A stretch of DNA of 64,000 bases, taken from NCBI GenBank assembly GCA_030761205.1, contig JAULJL010000004.1:39900172-39964171 (forward strand). Direction: 5' to 3'. The notes beneath the pieces are model-generated. The model made no database searches. It worked only from the letters and a program-made list of their open reading frames with translations, and was not told the origin of the DNA. Numbering within the stretch: position 1 is the stretch's first letter; every line of letters begins with the position of its first letter. Below, piece after piece: positions 21,151 through 33,500 of this stretch. The DNA comes from Fremontodendron californicum (Eukaryota; Streptophyta; Magnoliopsida; Malvales; Malvaceae). The position numbers and the translations under genes were made by a program.

Positions 21151-22718
21151 ATGGAATCAGCTTGGGTGGATACTACTCTGGACCTCAACATCAATCCTTT
21201 CCATCACACCAACAAATTAGCTCTGGTGAGTTTGGATTATATATGATCAGTTGAGGAGGATAACCATGTTAATTAGTAAGATGATTTTCTTGTTTTAGAT
21301 TGTTGGGCTTACGAAAACTTTTTCAACTTTTTGAAACAGAAGAGAGAATCTGAGGGAGAAATGGCTGACTCTGATGTGAAGGTACCAGTTAAACATGAGG
21401 TAGGTTTCTGGACAAGTTAACTGTCTTTAAAAACTTGAAATTGGACTTTTTGATTACTTGATTTATCCGATATATTTAGTTCCATTGCAAACAAGATTGT
21501 TTTCTGTTTCTGATTCAATCATATATAACAGCTACTTTAATTCAGAATCAAATTGCCTTTCTTCAGACTGTTTTGAATTGCTACATCATTAAATTGGAAA
21601 ATTACTGAAAGTTTTTTTTTATTTTATTTTAAACAGACTGGAGCTTTATTGGTGGAGGAATTGAATCGGATTCGCGCTGAGAACAAGAAGCTAACTGAAA
21701 TGCTAACAGTTTTATGCGAACACTACAACTCTTTGCAGAAACAATTCATGGAATTGGTGAGCAAGAACTCTGGAAATGAAGCAGCTGCAACATCAAAGAA
21801 GAGAAAAGCCGAGTGTGAAGATTATACCAACATGATTGGATTAAGTGCAAACGCTGAGAGCAGCTGTAGTGATGAAGATTCATGTAAAAAGCCTAAGGAG
21901 TGCATTAAGGCAAAAGTTTCAAGTGTTTACGTGCGCACAAATCCTTCTGATAACAGCCTGGTAGGTTTGCAAGAAAAAAATTCATTAATATATGCTAATG
22001 TCTTTTTAACGAAATTAATTAGCCTCCCAAATGCTAAGAATTCTGAATATTCTTGTATTGATCTGTATTACAGATTGTGAGGGATGGATATCAATGGAGA
22101 AAATATGGTCAAAAGGTCACAAGAGATAACCCATCTCCCAGAGCATACTACAAGTGCTCCTTTGCCCCAAGTTGTTCAGTCAAGAAAAAGGTAAATCCAT
22201 GCTTCTCCCACCTAATTAATTTCCCTTCACAGCCATTTATAAGATTATGAATATCAGATATAACATGAATATATATATATATACATATGTCAAGATATAT
22301 TAGTTTCTGATTGTTGTTTTTTGCTATTAATTGATCATTTTTTTAGGTGCAAAGAAGTGCTGAAGATCCATCAATCTTGGTTGCTACTTATGAAGGAGAA
22401 CACAACCATGCAAACCATTCTCCGGCTGCATTATCATTAAGCCCCAACTCCGGTGCCAACGTCCCTCGTTCAGCTCCTGTTTCTTCTTCTTCTCCCACAA
22501 AATCTTCAGCTCCCACTGTAACTCTTGAGTTGATGCAACCAGCAGGATTGGGTGATGAAACCAAAAAGCCAACCCAACAAGTTGATACACCAGCAATCCA
22601 ACAGATTTTAGTTCAACAAATGGCAGCTTCTTTGACTAGAGACCCGAATTTCACAGCAGCGCTTGCTGCAGCCATTTCTGGAAGAGTTGTAGACCAGAAT
22701 AAGATAGACAAGTGGTGA
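21151..22718 (+). CDS. WRKY transcription factor, group IIa (WRKY18/40/60 clade, WRKY40-like), 315 aa
   Basis: A nuclear DNA-binding regulator. In Arabidopsis this clade modulates basal defence and abscisic-acid responses, largely as repressors. Five exons: 21151-21225, 21340-21399, 21637-21960, 22074-22190, 22347-22718, all with GT-AG introns and continuous frame. Residues 8-14 carry an EAR-like LDLNI motif. Residues 49-86 form a leucine-zipper coiled coil (EELNRIRAENKKLTEML), the dimerisation region of group IIa. A basic KKRK at 99-102 is a candidate nuclear signal. The WRKY domain has WRKYGQK at 161-167 and a C-x5-C-x23-H-x-H zinc ligand set (C181, C187, H211, H213). The intron before VQR (residue 193) is the V-type intron typical of groups IIa and IIb. 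The length is close to AtWRKY40. A second group IIa gene lies 7 kb downstream on the same strand. Confidence 0.93.
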
Positions 22719-22915
22719 AATTCAACTTACTTATGGAGAAATTCATAGTTCTGTAATATATATTTTTTTGTTCAGTGATGTAAATAGAATCTTGAATCTA
22801 ATATCAAAAAAGAGAAAAAAAGAAAAAAGAAAAGGAAGTTCTTTGCCAAAATAATTCAGTGGGACAAGAATTAAAAGTTTAAAACCAATGATTCACCAGT
22901 GATGGTGTCATGCCT

Positions 22916-25308
22916 CAAATCAAGGCATAACAGACGCCATACATCTACAAGATATAATTTTACAGACATGCAAAGCAACAAATTTATTAACTGAAATTTG
23001 AAAGAATCAAACATTTAAAAATATAACAAACGAAATCACAATGTTTATAAAAGATTTATAAATTGTATATTTGAAAATAAGGTTCCAAAACATATTTTAA
23101 AAAATCCATAAAAATTCAAATAAAAGCATAAAGTCTTGAAGTTTTAAGTATTAGAAACATCCTGAATGTCCTAGAAACATGCACTAAAATCAGAAATGTC
23201 ACTCCTCGAAATTCCCGCGTGCATGACCAAATTTAAAACCTGTAAAATGTTAAAGAAGAGAATGAGTACAACTACTCAGCAAGCAACCAACATTCCCTCA
23301 ACTGGGTTAAGCAAGTTCAAAACTTTTAGGCCAAAATAACTAATTGAATTTAATAATATAAAATTCTGGATAATCGTATATTTGTAAATAACTTACTTCA
23401 AAATCATATAACATAATAGAACTCAACAAAAACACAAGTTTTAGTTTTCGAAATCTATCTCCTTGACAAAGATCAGAAGTCACAAGAAAAAATCACAATT
23501 AACCCCAGTGGCATGAGTCAAAATATATCGAAAGCAAACCAATGGTTGTGCATATCGATATCACAAAAACCACAATTCTAAACCGGTGGCACGGTTGAAA
23601 TCGATTTCTATCAGAAAGTACATGTCGACATGGCCAACGTTTAACCCTTGTTGACAGGGTCAGAACATAGTGTATCAGAAGAGCATTCAAAGCACATAAA
23701 AAAATAGATTATCCATAATGTACAATAATTATATTTTCTTTATAAGAAACAAAGCATACTTATACAAAAATATATTTCATAGGACATAAATTATGTAGTA
23801 AAATTAAAGTCGTTGAAGTATACATATGATTAGCACAAATGATATTCATAGTCGATTCAAAATAACTTTAACTTTCATGCTTAACCCGGTCTAATAAAAC
23901 ATGAGACAAAATATTATATATTGCATACATAACATAAGAATCTTTAAGGCTGATTTTTCGGGACTTAAACAACGAAGGAACGTCAAGTCACTTACCTGAT
24001 TCACTAAATCGACACTTAAGCAGCAAATCACACAAATCTCCTAGTAGCCTAAGAATTTAAGAAGATATTCAAAAATCAAAAATTAAATAAAAATAAATAA
24101 ATTTAACAAGTGCGACTTCTCGTTGATCATCCCAAGACATTTAGGTTGTATGGCGACTTCTATAACAAACCGAAAGTATTTGATAATATAATTTTTAATA
24201 AAACGTTTCTTTCTTAATACTGAGAAAATATTTAAAACCAAGTAAAATATAAAATTAAAAGTTAAAATATAAAATCAGTATCAATATGATTTTTGATGAA
24301 AATATAATTACATATTAAATAAATTTTCCATTTATAAGTTTATACATAATTAAATAAGCTTTTTTCACAAAATCAAACAAAATAAAAACAATTTCGTAAA
24401 AATGTATTTATATAAGTAAAAATTCACAAAAATTAATGTAACTGAAATTAATATGATTTTTAACTAAATATATTTAATTTTGGCCGAAAATAATTTTTAA
24501 AATAATAAAATTGAAGAATTTCAAATTCTGAAATTTTCATTTTTTATGATCATTTGGCCTACTTTGAGCCAATAGAACTCTCAATCCAAGGTTTCCAGTA
24601 CTGTTTAAAATACTAATTCAAAGTAGAAATGTAATAATATATCATAGAAATTAATTTCAGTAAAAACGATTACATATAGACTAAGTTTCGGGGGTCAAAA
24701 CTTTGAAAATAATCACAAACAGCCCAGATTTTTTTGGGTTTTCTGGGTTTTCAGTTTCAAGTAGCACACTTTGGGACCTCGATTATCTTAACACAAAACT
24801 CATCTCATCAAGATAATGATACCAATGGAAAGAAATCAACAAACTTCAAAAATTGTTTTCTCCTAATTTACTCAACCAAATAAAGTGCCACACATACCAT
24901 TGGAAAGATCTTGAAGAGACCTTTCTTTAGGTACCGACAATGTTACCGGAAAGTCGCAGAAATTTTTAGAGAATGAAGATGGTTTAAAATAAAGGTTTGG
25001 GTTTTGTACAAAATCATTCAAAACATAAAAGTTTGAAGGAAACTAAACAAAATCTCACATTAATCCGTGTTTTTCAGAATAGATTTGCCTTTCCTTTGCC
25101 TATCTTCTTCTTCTCTAGGGTTAGGTTCTCCCAAATTGCCTAACTCTCTGTCTGACAAACACCAAGCATAAAAAGAAAATAAGCCTAACCCTTTTTAATT
25201 ATTATTAGGTTAAACTAATAACTCACACTAGGCCTAAAATAAAAATATAACAAATGGGCTGGATGCATATGAAAAAAATAACCAAGTCAAAATTTTGTGG
25301 GCTTTACA
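22916..25308. mobile_element. Solo LTR (2393 bp)
   Basis: The segment starts TGTCATGCCTC and ends GGGCTTTACA, with a perfect 5-bp duplication GATGG on both sides (22911-22915 and 25309-25313). No internal domain or second LTR is present. This is the expected product of recombination between the two LTRs of a full element. On the minus strand it begins TGTAAAGCCC and carries AGCCCA motifs and CCTAACCCTAG early on, so a minus orientation is more likely, but I leave the strand open. It differs in sequence from the 4.9-18.9-kb element. Confidence 0.75.
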
Positions 25309-25962
25309 GATGGTTAATGCTAATCCCCTTCTGAATTTGCAGTTCGTTCTGACTGTTATCTCATATCCATGAAACTTGAAATGTCAATTCAGAAGGCAAA
25401 TCACATTCCAAGTTACATGGATATAATTAGATATTTCCATGAAAATTATACGAAAACTATGCCAATTAAAGCCTGTAAAATTACAACACAGAAATTCATT
25501 TGCAAACTGAAACTAAATGACAATAAACTACAGCACGATGTCATCCGAAATTTTTTCACCTCAGATTACATAGAAGGGTCAGAAATTTTAATCAAATTTG
25601 CAGTGAAAAGTCCTGTTTTCTTTTTTGGATAAGTAAAGTTTTATTTATCCAAAAGAGCATAATGCTGCTAAAAAAAAACTGTTTGCTAATTCAGCAAAAC
25701 TGATTAACTATCTAGTTAAGTACATTTACATTTAGACCTCAAGCATCATACAAATGCTTATTAGATGGGTCATTACCAATTCTATAGAACCAATCAACCT
25801 ATCACGTATTGTGTTAACTATCAAACATAATAGTGCTAAAATTTTGACTATTTCTTGATTTGTGCATTTCATCCATGTTAATCTTTTCTGTATCGTTCCA
25901 ATTTTATCTAAGGAAAGTCCTATTTTCGAACGCAAGCCTAGTGTCAAGAAATTCATATGCAT

Positions 25963-26063
25963 ACCAACATCCGGTGTGGTCTGTTGGTAGATTACTATAC
26001 TCTTAGTTTTAGCGATAAGGATTCAATCTTTAACAACTTCAAATACCAAAAAAAAAAAAAAAA
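25963..26063 (+). mobile_element. SINE with poly-A tail and 10-bp target duplication
   Basis: A 101-bp insertion flanked by the perfect direct repeat TCATATGCAT (25953-25962 and 26064-26073). It has an A-box-like TGGTCTGTTGGTAGA near the start, a B-box-like GGATTCAATCT about 35 bp later, and an A-run of about 16 at the end. These are the parts of a short tRNA-derived SINE mobilised by LINE machinery. Confidence 0.65.
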
Positions 26064-26073
26064 TCATATGCAT

Positions 26074-29000
26074 GGTTGAAATTAAGGAAAGAAATGCATA
26101 ATTAGACCTTGGTGTCTTCAATCTTCATGGTCTGGTAAATATTAAGTGGAAATTCTTGTGGCCAGCCAAAGAATAGAAAAACTAAATTTTACATGATTTG
26201 GAACCAGAGTTTGGCTGTTCAAAATAATAATGCTATCCTAATCATTTTGTTTTGTATAAGAAATAATTAGTGAGAGAAATATATAAAAACTTTTCGATTG
26301 GAATGTCTATCTCTGTTCTATGTTTTATTGTAAAGATATATCAACGGGCATAATGTTGTTGATTACGGTAAATAGTATGGACGACTTGTTCTCTAACTAT
26401 AAAAATCTGGTAGAAACACTAATAATGTCATTTTGAAACTATTCAAATGAATTATGGACTTCCCTTTTATTAGGTACAATTTGTCTTCCCAATACCTCTA
26501 AATTTCTTAAACCATTCCCTTTAAATTCAAACTTTCATATCTTGTCTATATATTGTCTCCTAGTTTAGTCAAACAAAACGTAATATCGAGTGTGATGGGA
26601 AGATTCTGATCAAGCTCTCAAATAGAATCTTAATAAATATTTTAATATTGATTTAAGGTTAATTACATTAAAAAAAAAAACATCTTTCTTCGAAATTTTA
26701 ATAATTTTTTTGGATTAAATCAATAAAAAGCATGATTGAAAGTTTAATTAGTAGGATGGTTAGTTGTAATTAGTGGTAAATTAAGAGGGATGTTGGTCTT
26801 AAATTCTTTTTCTCAACTTGGAACTCTTTCCCAGTTTGGGCCAAAATAGATCCATCCTGGGGCCACGGGCAATTGTTTCTTGGGGACCATTACCCAATAA
26901 GAAACGAACAGCAAAATTGGTCCCCCTCCCTCACGAATTCAAATCCTTTGTTCTATTTTTTTATCCTTATTCGTGCCCCATTTTTATAATGAGCTGAGCG
27001 TTTATTTTTTTATTTTTTTTCGTATCCGTTCGTTTTTAATATATGATTCGATTCTAAAAAAAAGGATGTACGGCTCGTTACGAGAGTGAGGACACGGGTA
27101 GAGACAAAAAAATGGGGGCAAAAGATTTCTATTCCTCCTGAATCCAAATCCTCTGCCCTCATTTCTCAGCCCCTATCCGTGCCCCCACTCTTATAACCTA
27201 CCGCACTTCTATTTTTTTATTCTGTTCGTACCAATTTATTTTTAATATTTAACCCGTTTCTATTTCTCCCTCACCTCCAAAGAAACAAGGAGAAAAAAAA
27301 AGAAAGACTAATAAAGGGGCATTTGGTCGCAGAAACAAGATTGAAGTCAAAACAGCAGATTTCGTGTATGGATTGGATGCTATGCTACAACTAATTTTAA
27401 GTGCTTGACTTCAACCATTGACTGAGCATTTAAATATTATATATGAACATAGATTTTTTAAATATTCTTTTCATAAGATAAATATAGTCACTTTCAATCT
27501 TTTATATTCATTACTTCATTATTTATACATGTAAATTAATCAAAGATTCCCATTAATAATGGATTGGGGACAAGAAAGCTATGCTCAATCTTGTTACACG
27601 CTTTGAATCTTTTGATTTGAAGAAACTGTGGGTTTTGAAGAAAACTTTTCGATACAAAGAAAGAAGAACTACGTCAAATTGATGATCGTAAATTGCTCGG
27701 TTGCTTCCCACAAATTCATTCATTGATCCTTTTCTAGATGATGTTATACCGTTTGACTCTGATGATGAGCTTGACTAGTGCTTCACCTTCAACAATAAAT
27801 ATTCGCCTTTCACGCAAGCAATAAAACTTTACATTCGTCATGGTGAATAAGTAATAAAGTGAAGAGTAAAATATCGTTTTCACGAGAAATTATTATCAAA
27901 TTCGTTAAGTGCTAAAATTATAACAACTTAATCTTATCCAAACAATTAATTAAAGGATGTAAATTAAAAACTAAATAAAAGAAAATAATAATTAAATCAA
28001 TTGAGAAAAGCTTAGGATTACAATTTTCCTCAACACTTCATATGAACCTCTCCTACTCTCTTAACTTAACTAATGATATTGATTTGTTAACCTAGAGTTC
28101 TAATCTATTTATAGGGATCTTCCGATGGTCTTATAAAAATATCTCTTTTAACCAATTAACTAATATTCCTATGATTATTGAATTAAAGATAAACTCATTA
28201 AGCTTAAACTCTAAAATTAGTTACACATGATACGTAAGTATATTTCTACCCTACATCAAGATCGATTCATCATAATTAATAAATGAATATGTTATTCAAT
28301 CCATGTCTAACACTAAGTTCCATTTTCAAGTTGTATCTAGGTTACAATCTAATTGGTAGCTAGGCAATTAAATATATTAAGCACAAGATTGAAGAAACAA
28401 CATCAAATATCATTAAATGAAGAAATAAAGTAAAATAATCCAAACTACATGTTGGGTTCCATTACAATCCTAGAAAACTAAATTAGTTCAAGCTAAATAA
28501 TAAAAATATAAAACAAAGGAGTTTCACCATCATCAATATTACAAGAAAGATAAAGAAGAGTAAAGGAAAAGAGAAAACTAAGGTTTGTCAGGTTTTTAAT
28601 CTTCAATCCTTCAAAATCTCTCTTAACTTCTTGCAAATCTTTGGTGGCTACTCTCATCTTACTAAAATTAGGTTTATAGGTCTTGATTCTCCTTATTTGA
28701 GTCTTAAAATATCCTATTTATAGAGTTTTAGACCACTGGAGTCAGAAACTTCGCGAGCAAGCAACAAGAGAGTTATTTTTCGTTTTTTTATTTTTTCAGC
28801 ATCCGCAGCCAACTTTCTGCCTGCTCCGGATTCTGTTATCTTTGCGAATTTCGTCAGCTGATTTGGATGGACAAATCTTGTCCGATTTAGACGAGTAAAT
28901 TATCGTTGGAAAGATATAGAAATCAGCTTCAAAAATCAAAGTAAGTTTTTTTGAATAAAGACTTTAAGATCATGTTTTTCTTGTAACAAATTCCGAAGTC

Positions 29001-29878
29001 AAATCTTATATTTTATAAAGTATGATAAAATAATTATATTTTATAAAGTTATCAAGTGATCATCAGTTTTCTATTTTTTTTTTCTTTTAACTTTTCTGGG
29101 AAAATGTGAAAGAAAAAAGAGAAATCAAACACCGATAAAGACTAAAGACTGAAGTCCACGAATTTGTCTGCACCCACAAACACGTCGGACCCATTTATCA
29201 CAAGCAAATTGTTAGTGTAGTAGGAATGTGAAGGGCAAAAGCTAAATAAATAAATAAACTAATTTAAGGCCTAGGTTCTTAAATTTTTATTTTGAAACTT
29301 TTATTTCAAAATTCAAAAAGAGGAAGCTTGCTACATGAAATATGAAAGAGTAGAGCCTAACAAATAATCAATCCGGACTAATACTTCACTGTCTACACAA
29401 AATGATATTTACAATATATTTTAAAATGATGTATTAATTACATTTTATATATATCAATTTAACCACTAGGTTCCTAAACTTCATTTGCATGATGTCATGC
29501 ATATTACGATTTCCATAGTTCGTGAATCTCGATTCCAAATTATATACTGTATTAAATACCCATTATCAAGATCATGATGATTCTATGAAAATCTCTAATT
29601 TTTTTTTTTTTCTTTCTAACTCATGGCTTTGATTTCAATAATTTCCTGACTGAGAAAACTAAAAGGAAGACCCAAATACTCTTCCAGTTGATAATTTCTA
29701 GTTTTGGGAGAAAGAAAGAGAGCAGCCACTCCCATTTCAGTCTTGTTCAATTCTACTACTTTTCTTTGATCTTTGCTGGTGGAGGCTACGCTATATATTT
29801 ATATTCATTAATAAAATTAAAAAGAGCTTTTGCTTTTCCATCAAAGTCTAACTTCTTCTTCATATTCAACCTACTGTC
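26074..29878. other. Intergenic region between the two WRKY genes
   Basis: No gene is supported. A tandem-type duplication of about 130 bp spans 26925-27055 and 27132-27270; both copies contain CCAAATCCT/TCAAATCCT followed by CGTGCCCC and a T-rich tail. The stretch 27842-29060 looks like decayed transposon sequence, starting near GTAAAATATCGTTTTCACGAG, but I found no convincing ends. At 29423-29470 there is a decayed copy of the right half of the MITE at 19516-19697. Confidence 0.45.
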
Positions 29879-30528
29879 ATGGATTCTCCAAATTCTAATA
29901 AAGAAAAGGTTAATATATATAGCTTTTTTATGTTTATAATCTTCACCTTTCTTTTCTTTTTTAGTTTTCTGAAAAGAGATAATTTGATACATTTAAGAAC
30001 AAAATTTTTCAGGTGGAAGCTCTCCAAGCGGAGTTGGAATATTTGCAGAAAGAGAATCAAGCTCTTGGATTAATGTTTGAAGCAATGAGCAAAAAGTACA
30101 ACATGCTTCATCAAGCTTATCTCCGGGAATATTCAAACTCGCAACCAACAGGCAGTGGCTTAAACCGGATTGGTTTGTACGATGAATACTCAAACAAGAG
30201 ATCCAAGGCGTCACAGGTTTTTGTGAAAACGGACCCTAGGGACAAGAGCCTTGTAAGTCATGATCTTCATATCTTTACCCTAGCTACCTAGGTTTCTTTG
30301 CATGTGTAATTATTACAATTTCAGCAGTTAATGTTCTTGATGATGATCAAGTTACATATATATATATATATATGTATATGACTTAATTTTATTAAATGTT
30401 ACTATGATTTTCAGATAGTGAAAGATGGATTTCAATGGAGGAAATACGGCCAGAAAATTACTAAAGATAATCCGTCGCCTCGAGCTTATTTCAAGTGTTC
30501 TATGGCTCCTGAATGTCCCGTCAAAAAG

Positions 30529-30572
<44 letters not shown>

Positions 30573-33500
30573 TATAATTTTTATGCTCAAACTGAGGAAT
30601 CCTCATTCCTTTGATCATAACAATCTCACCTTAGAAAATAGAAATTAAGATCTCATCCTAGTATCCTGGTGATAAAATTCAAGATAAACTAGAAAGTTAA
30701 ATGATTGATCATACATTTTTTTAAAATATTTTTAAAAACACATAACAAAAATTAAAGGTTATTTTGAAAATTTAGATCATATGATGTGTTTTTTTAAATT
30801 GTTACAAAACTTATATCATTTTAAGAAGTGTATATAGCACTCTTCAACTACTAATGATTAACTTGGAGAGTGATGAGCAATCAATACTATATATAAAAGT
30901 ATCAATTTTAAAAGTACAAATAATGAACGACATATATACCCTTAATAATTTATTAAATTAATTATTTTATTTTTAATTATTTATTAAATTAATAAAATAT
31001 TCACTATTTTTTATTTTTTAAAACATTAAAATCCTTATTAAAATAAACTTTATTGAATTGATAATTTTTTATTTAAATTAAAAATTCACTATTTTTTGTT
31101 TCTCTATTTTCTTTTTTTTATTAATTTTTTTATGAGAATAACAATTCCAAATTTGTTGTTAAGAACAATAATAATAAGGTTTTGAAATAATATTAGAAAA
31201 ATATTTATTTGTTAAGAATCAAAATCCTATTTATCTACCTTTGATATAATTTTGATAACCTTTAATACTATTTTAGTAACCTTTGATATAATATTGGTAA
31301 CCTTTAATACTATTTTAGTAACATTTGATATAATTTTGGTAACCTTTAATATAATTTTGGTAACCTTTGATGTAAGTTTAATAATCTTTGATATAATTTT
31401 GATAACGTTTGATATAATTTCGATAACTTTTTATATAATTTTGGTAAGCTTTGATATAGTTTTTTTATAACTTTTGATATGATTTTGTTAACTTTTGATA
31501 AAATTAAAGTCTTTGGAAACATTCAAATATTATTTGCTTGACGAGAATCGAAACGTGAAAATATAATCAAAGATAATAATTAAAATTAAATTGATAGAAT
31601 GATAGGACACTTGGATCATAAAATTATGTTAAATTACAATAATATATATTATCATATGAGATTAGACATAAATGGTTTTGACATAAATATATAATAAGTA
31701 ACAATAAATACATAACCTTTTATAATTTTATATTATATATATATATATATACAATATAACATTTGATATGATTTTGATAACCTTTGATATGATATTAATA
31801 GCTTTTGATATGATTTGATAGTCTTTAATATAATTTTAATAACTTTTGATATAATTTTGATAACCTTTAATATAAATAACCTTTGATGTAATTTTAATAA
31901 CTTTTGATGTAATTTTTATAACTTTGGATATAATTTTGGTAACGTTTGATATAATTTTGGTAACCAATGATATAATTTTGATAACTTTTGATATAATTTT
32001 TTATAACCTTTGATATGATTTTGTAAACCTTTGATAAAAAATTTGGTTTTGATAAATTTTTATATAATTTTAATAGCGTTTGATATAATTTTGAAAGCAT
32101 ATAATATAGTTTTGGTAATTTTTGATATAATTTTGACAATCTTGGATATAATTTTGACAACCGTAGATATAATTTTGTTAACCTTTGATATGATTTTGAT
32201 AACTTTTCATTTTCATATAATTTTGGTAACCTTTGAAATAATTTTGATAACTTTCGATATGATTTTGATAACTTTTGATATTATTTTGATAGTCGTTGAT
32301 ATGATATTGATAATCTCTGATGTAATTTTGGTAACCTTTAATACAATTTTGTTAACCTTTTATATACTTTTGGTAACCTTTAATATAATTTTGACAATCT
32401 TTAATATAATTTTGATAACCTGTTATATGATTTTGTTAACTTATGGTATAATTTTGGTTTTAATAATATTTGATATCATTTTGGTAACTTTTGATATAAT
32501 TTTGATAACCCTTGATATAATTTTGGTAATCTTTGATAATCTTTCATATGATTTTGGTAACTTTTTAATAACTTTTGATATAATTTTGATAACATTTGTA
32601 ATAGATTTGGTAACCTTTGATATAGTTTTGATAACCTTTGATAAATTTGGATAACCTTTGTGATTCTTTTGGTAATTTTAGATATAATTTTGGTAACCTT
32701 TGAAATAATTTTGGTAACCTTCGATATGATTTTGATAACCTTCTATGATTTAGATAGTCTTTAATATGATTGTCATTTTGATAACCTTTGATATAATTTT
32801 AATAACCTTTATACAATTTTGATAACCTTTGATATGATTGTGATATCCTTTAATGTAATTTTGATAGCCTTTGATGTAATTTTGATAACTTTTGATATAA
32901 TTTTGTTAACCTTTAATATGATTTTGTCATTTTGATAACCTTTGTTATGATTTTAATAACTTTTGATGTATTTTTGGTAGCGTTTGATACAATTTTGATA
33001 ACGTTTGATATAATTTTGGTAATCTTTAATATAATTTTGACAATCTTTAAAATGATTTTGAGAACCTTTAAAATACTTTTGGTAACTTTCGATAAAATTT
33101 TAATAACTTTCTATATGATTTTGTTAACCTTCTATGATTTTGATTGTTTTTAATATGATTTTTTCATTTTGATAACCTTCATACAATTTTGATAACCTTG
33201 GATATACTTTTGGTAACTTTTGAAATAATTTTATTAACATTTGATATAATTTTTCTAACCTTCAATATGATTTTGATAGCCTGTGATGTAATTTTGATAA
33301 CCTTTGATGTAATTTTATTAACTTTTGATATGATTTTGATAACCTTTTTATGATTTTGATAAGCTTTAATATAATTTTGTCATTTTGATAACCTTTAATA
33401 TGATTTTGATAACTTTTAATGTAATTTTGGTGGCCTTTGATACAATTTTGATCTTTTATACGATTTTGTTAACTTTTGGTATAATTTTGGTTCTGATAAT

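Noticed and set aside
27842..29060. A further solo LTR
   Set aside because: The internal sequence looks transposon-derived, but I could not find paired TG...CA ends with a target duplication, so I mention it only as a possibility.
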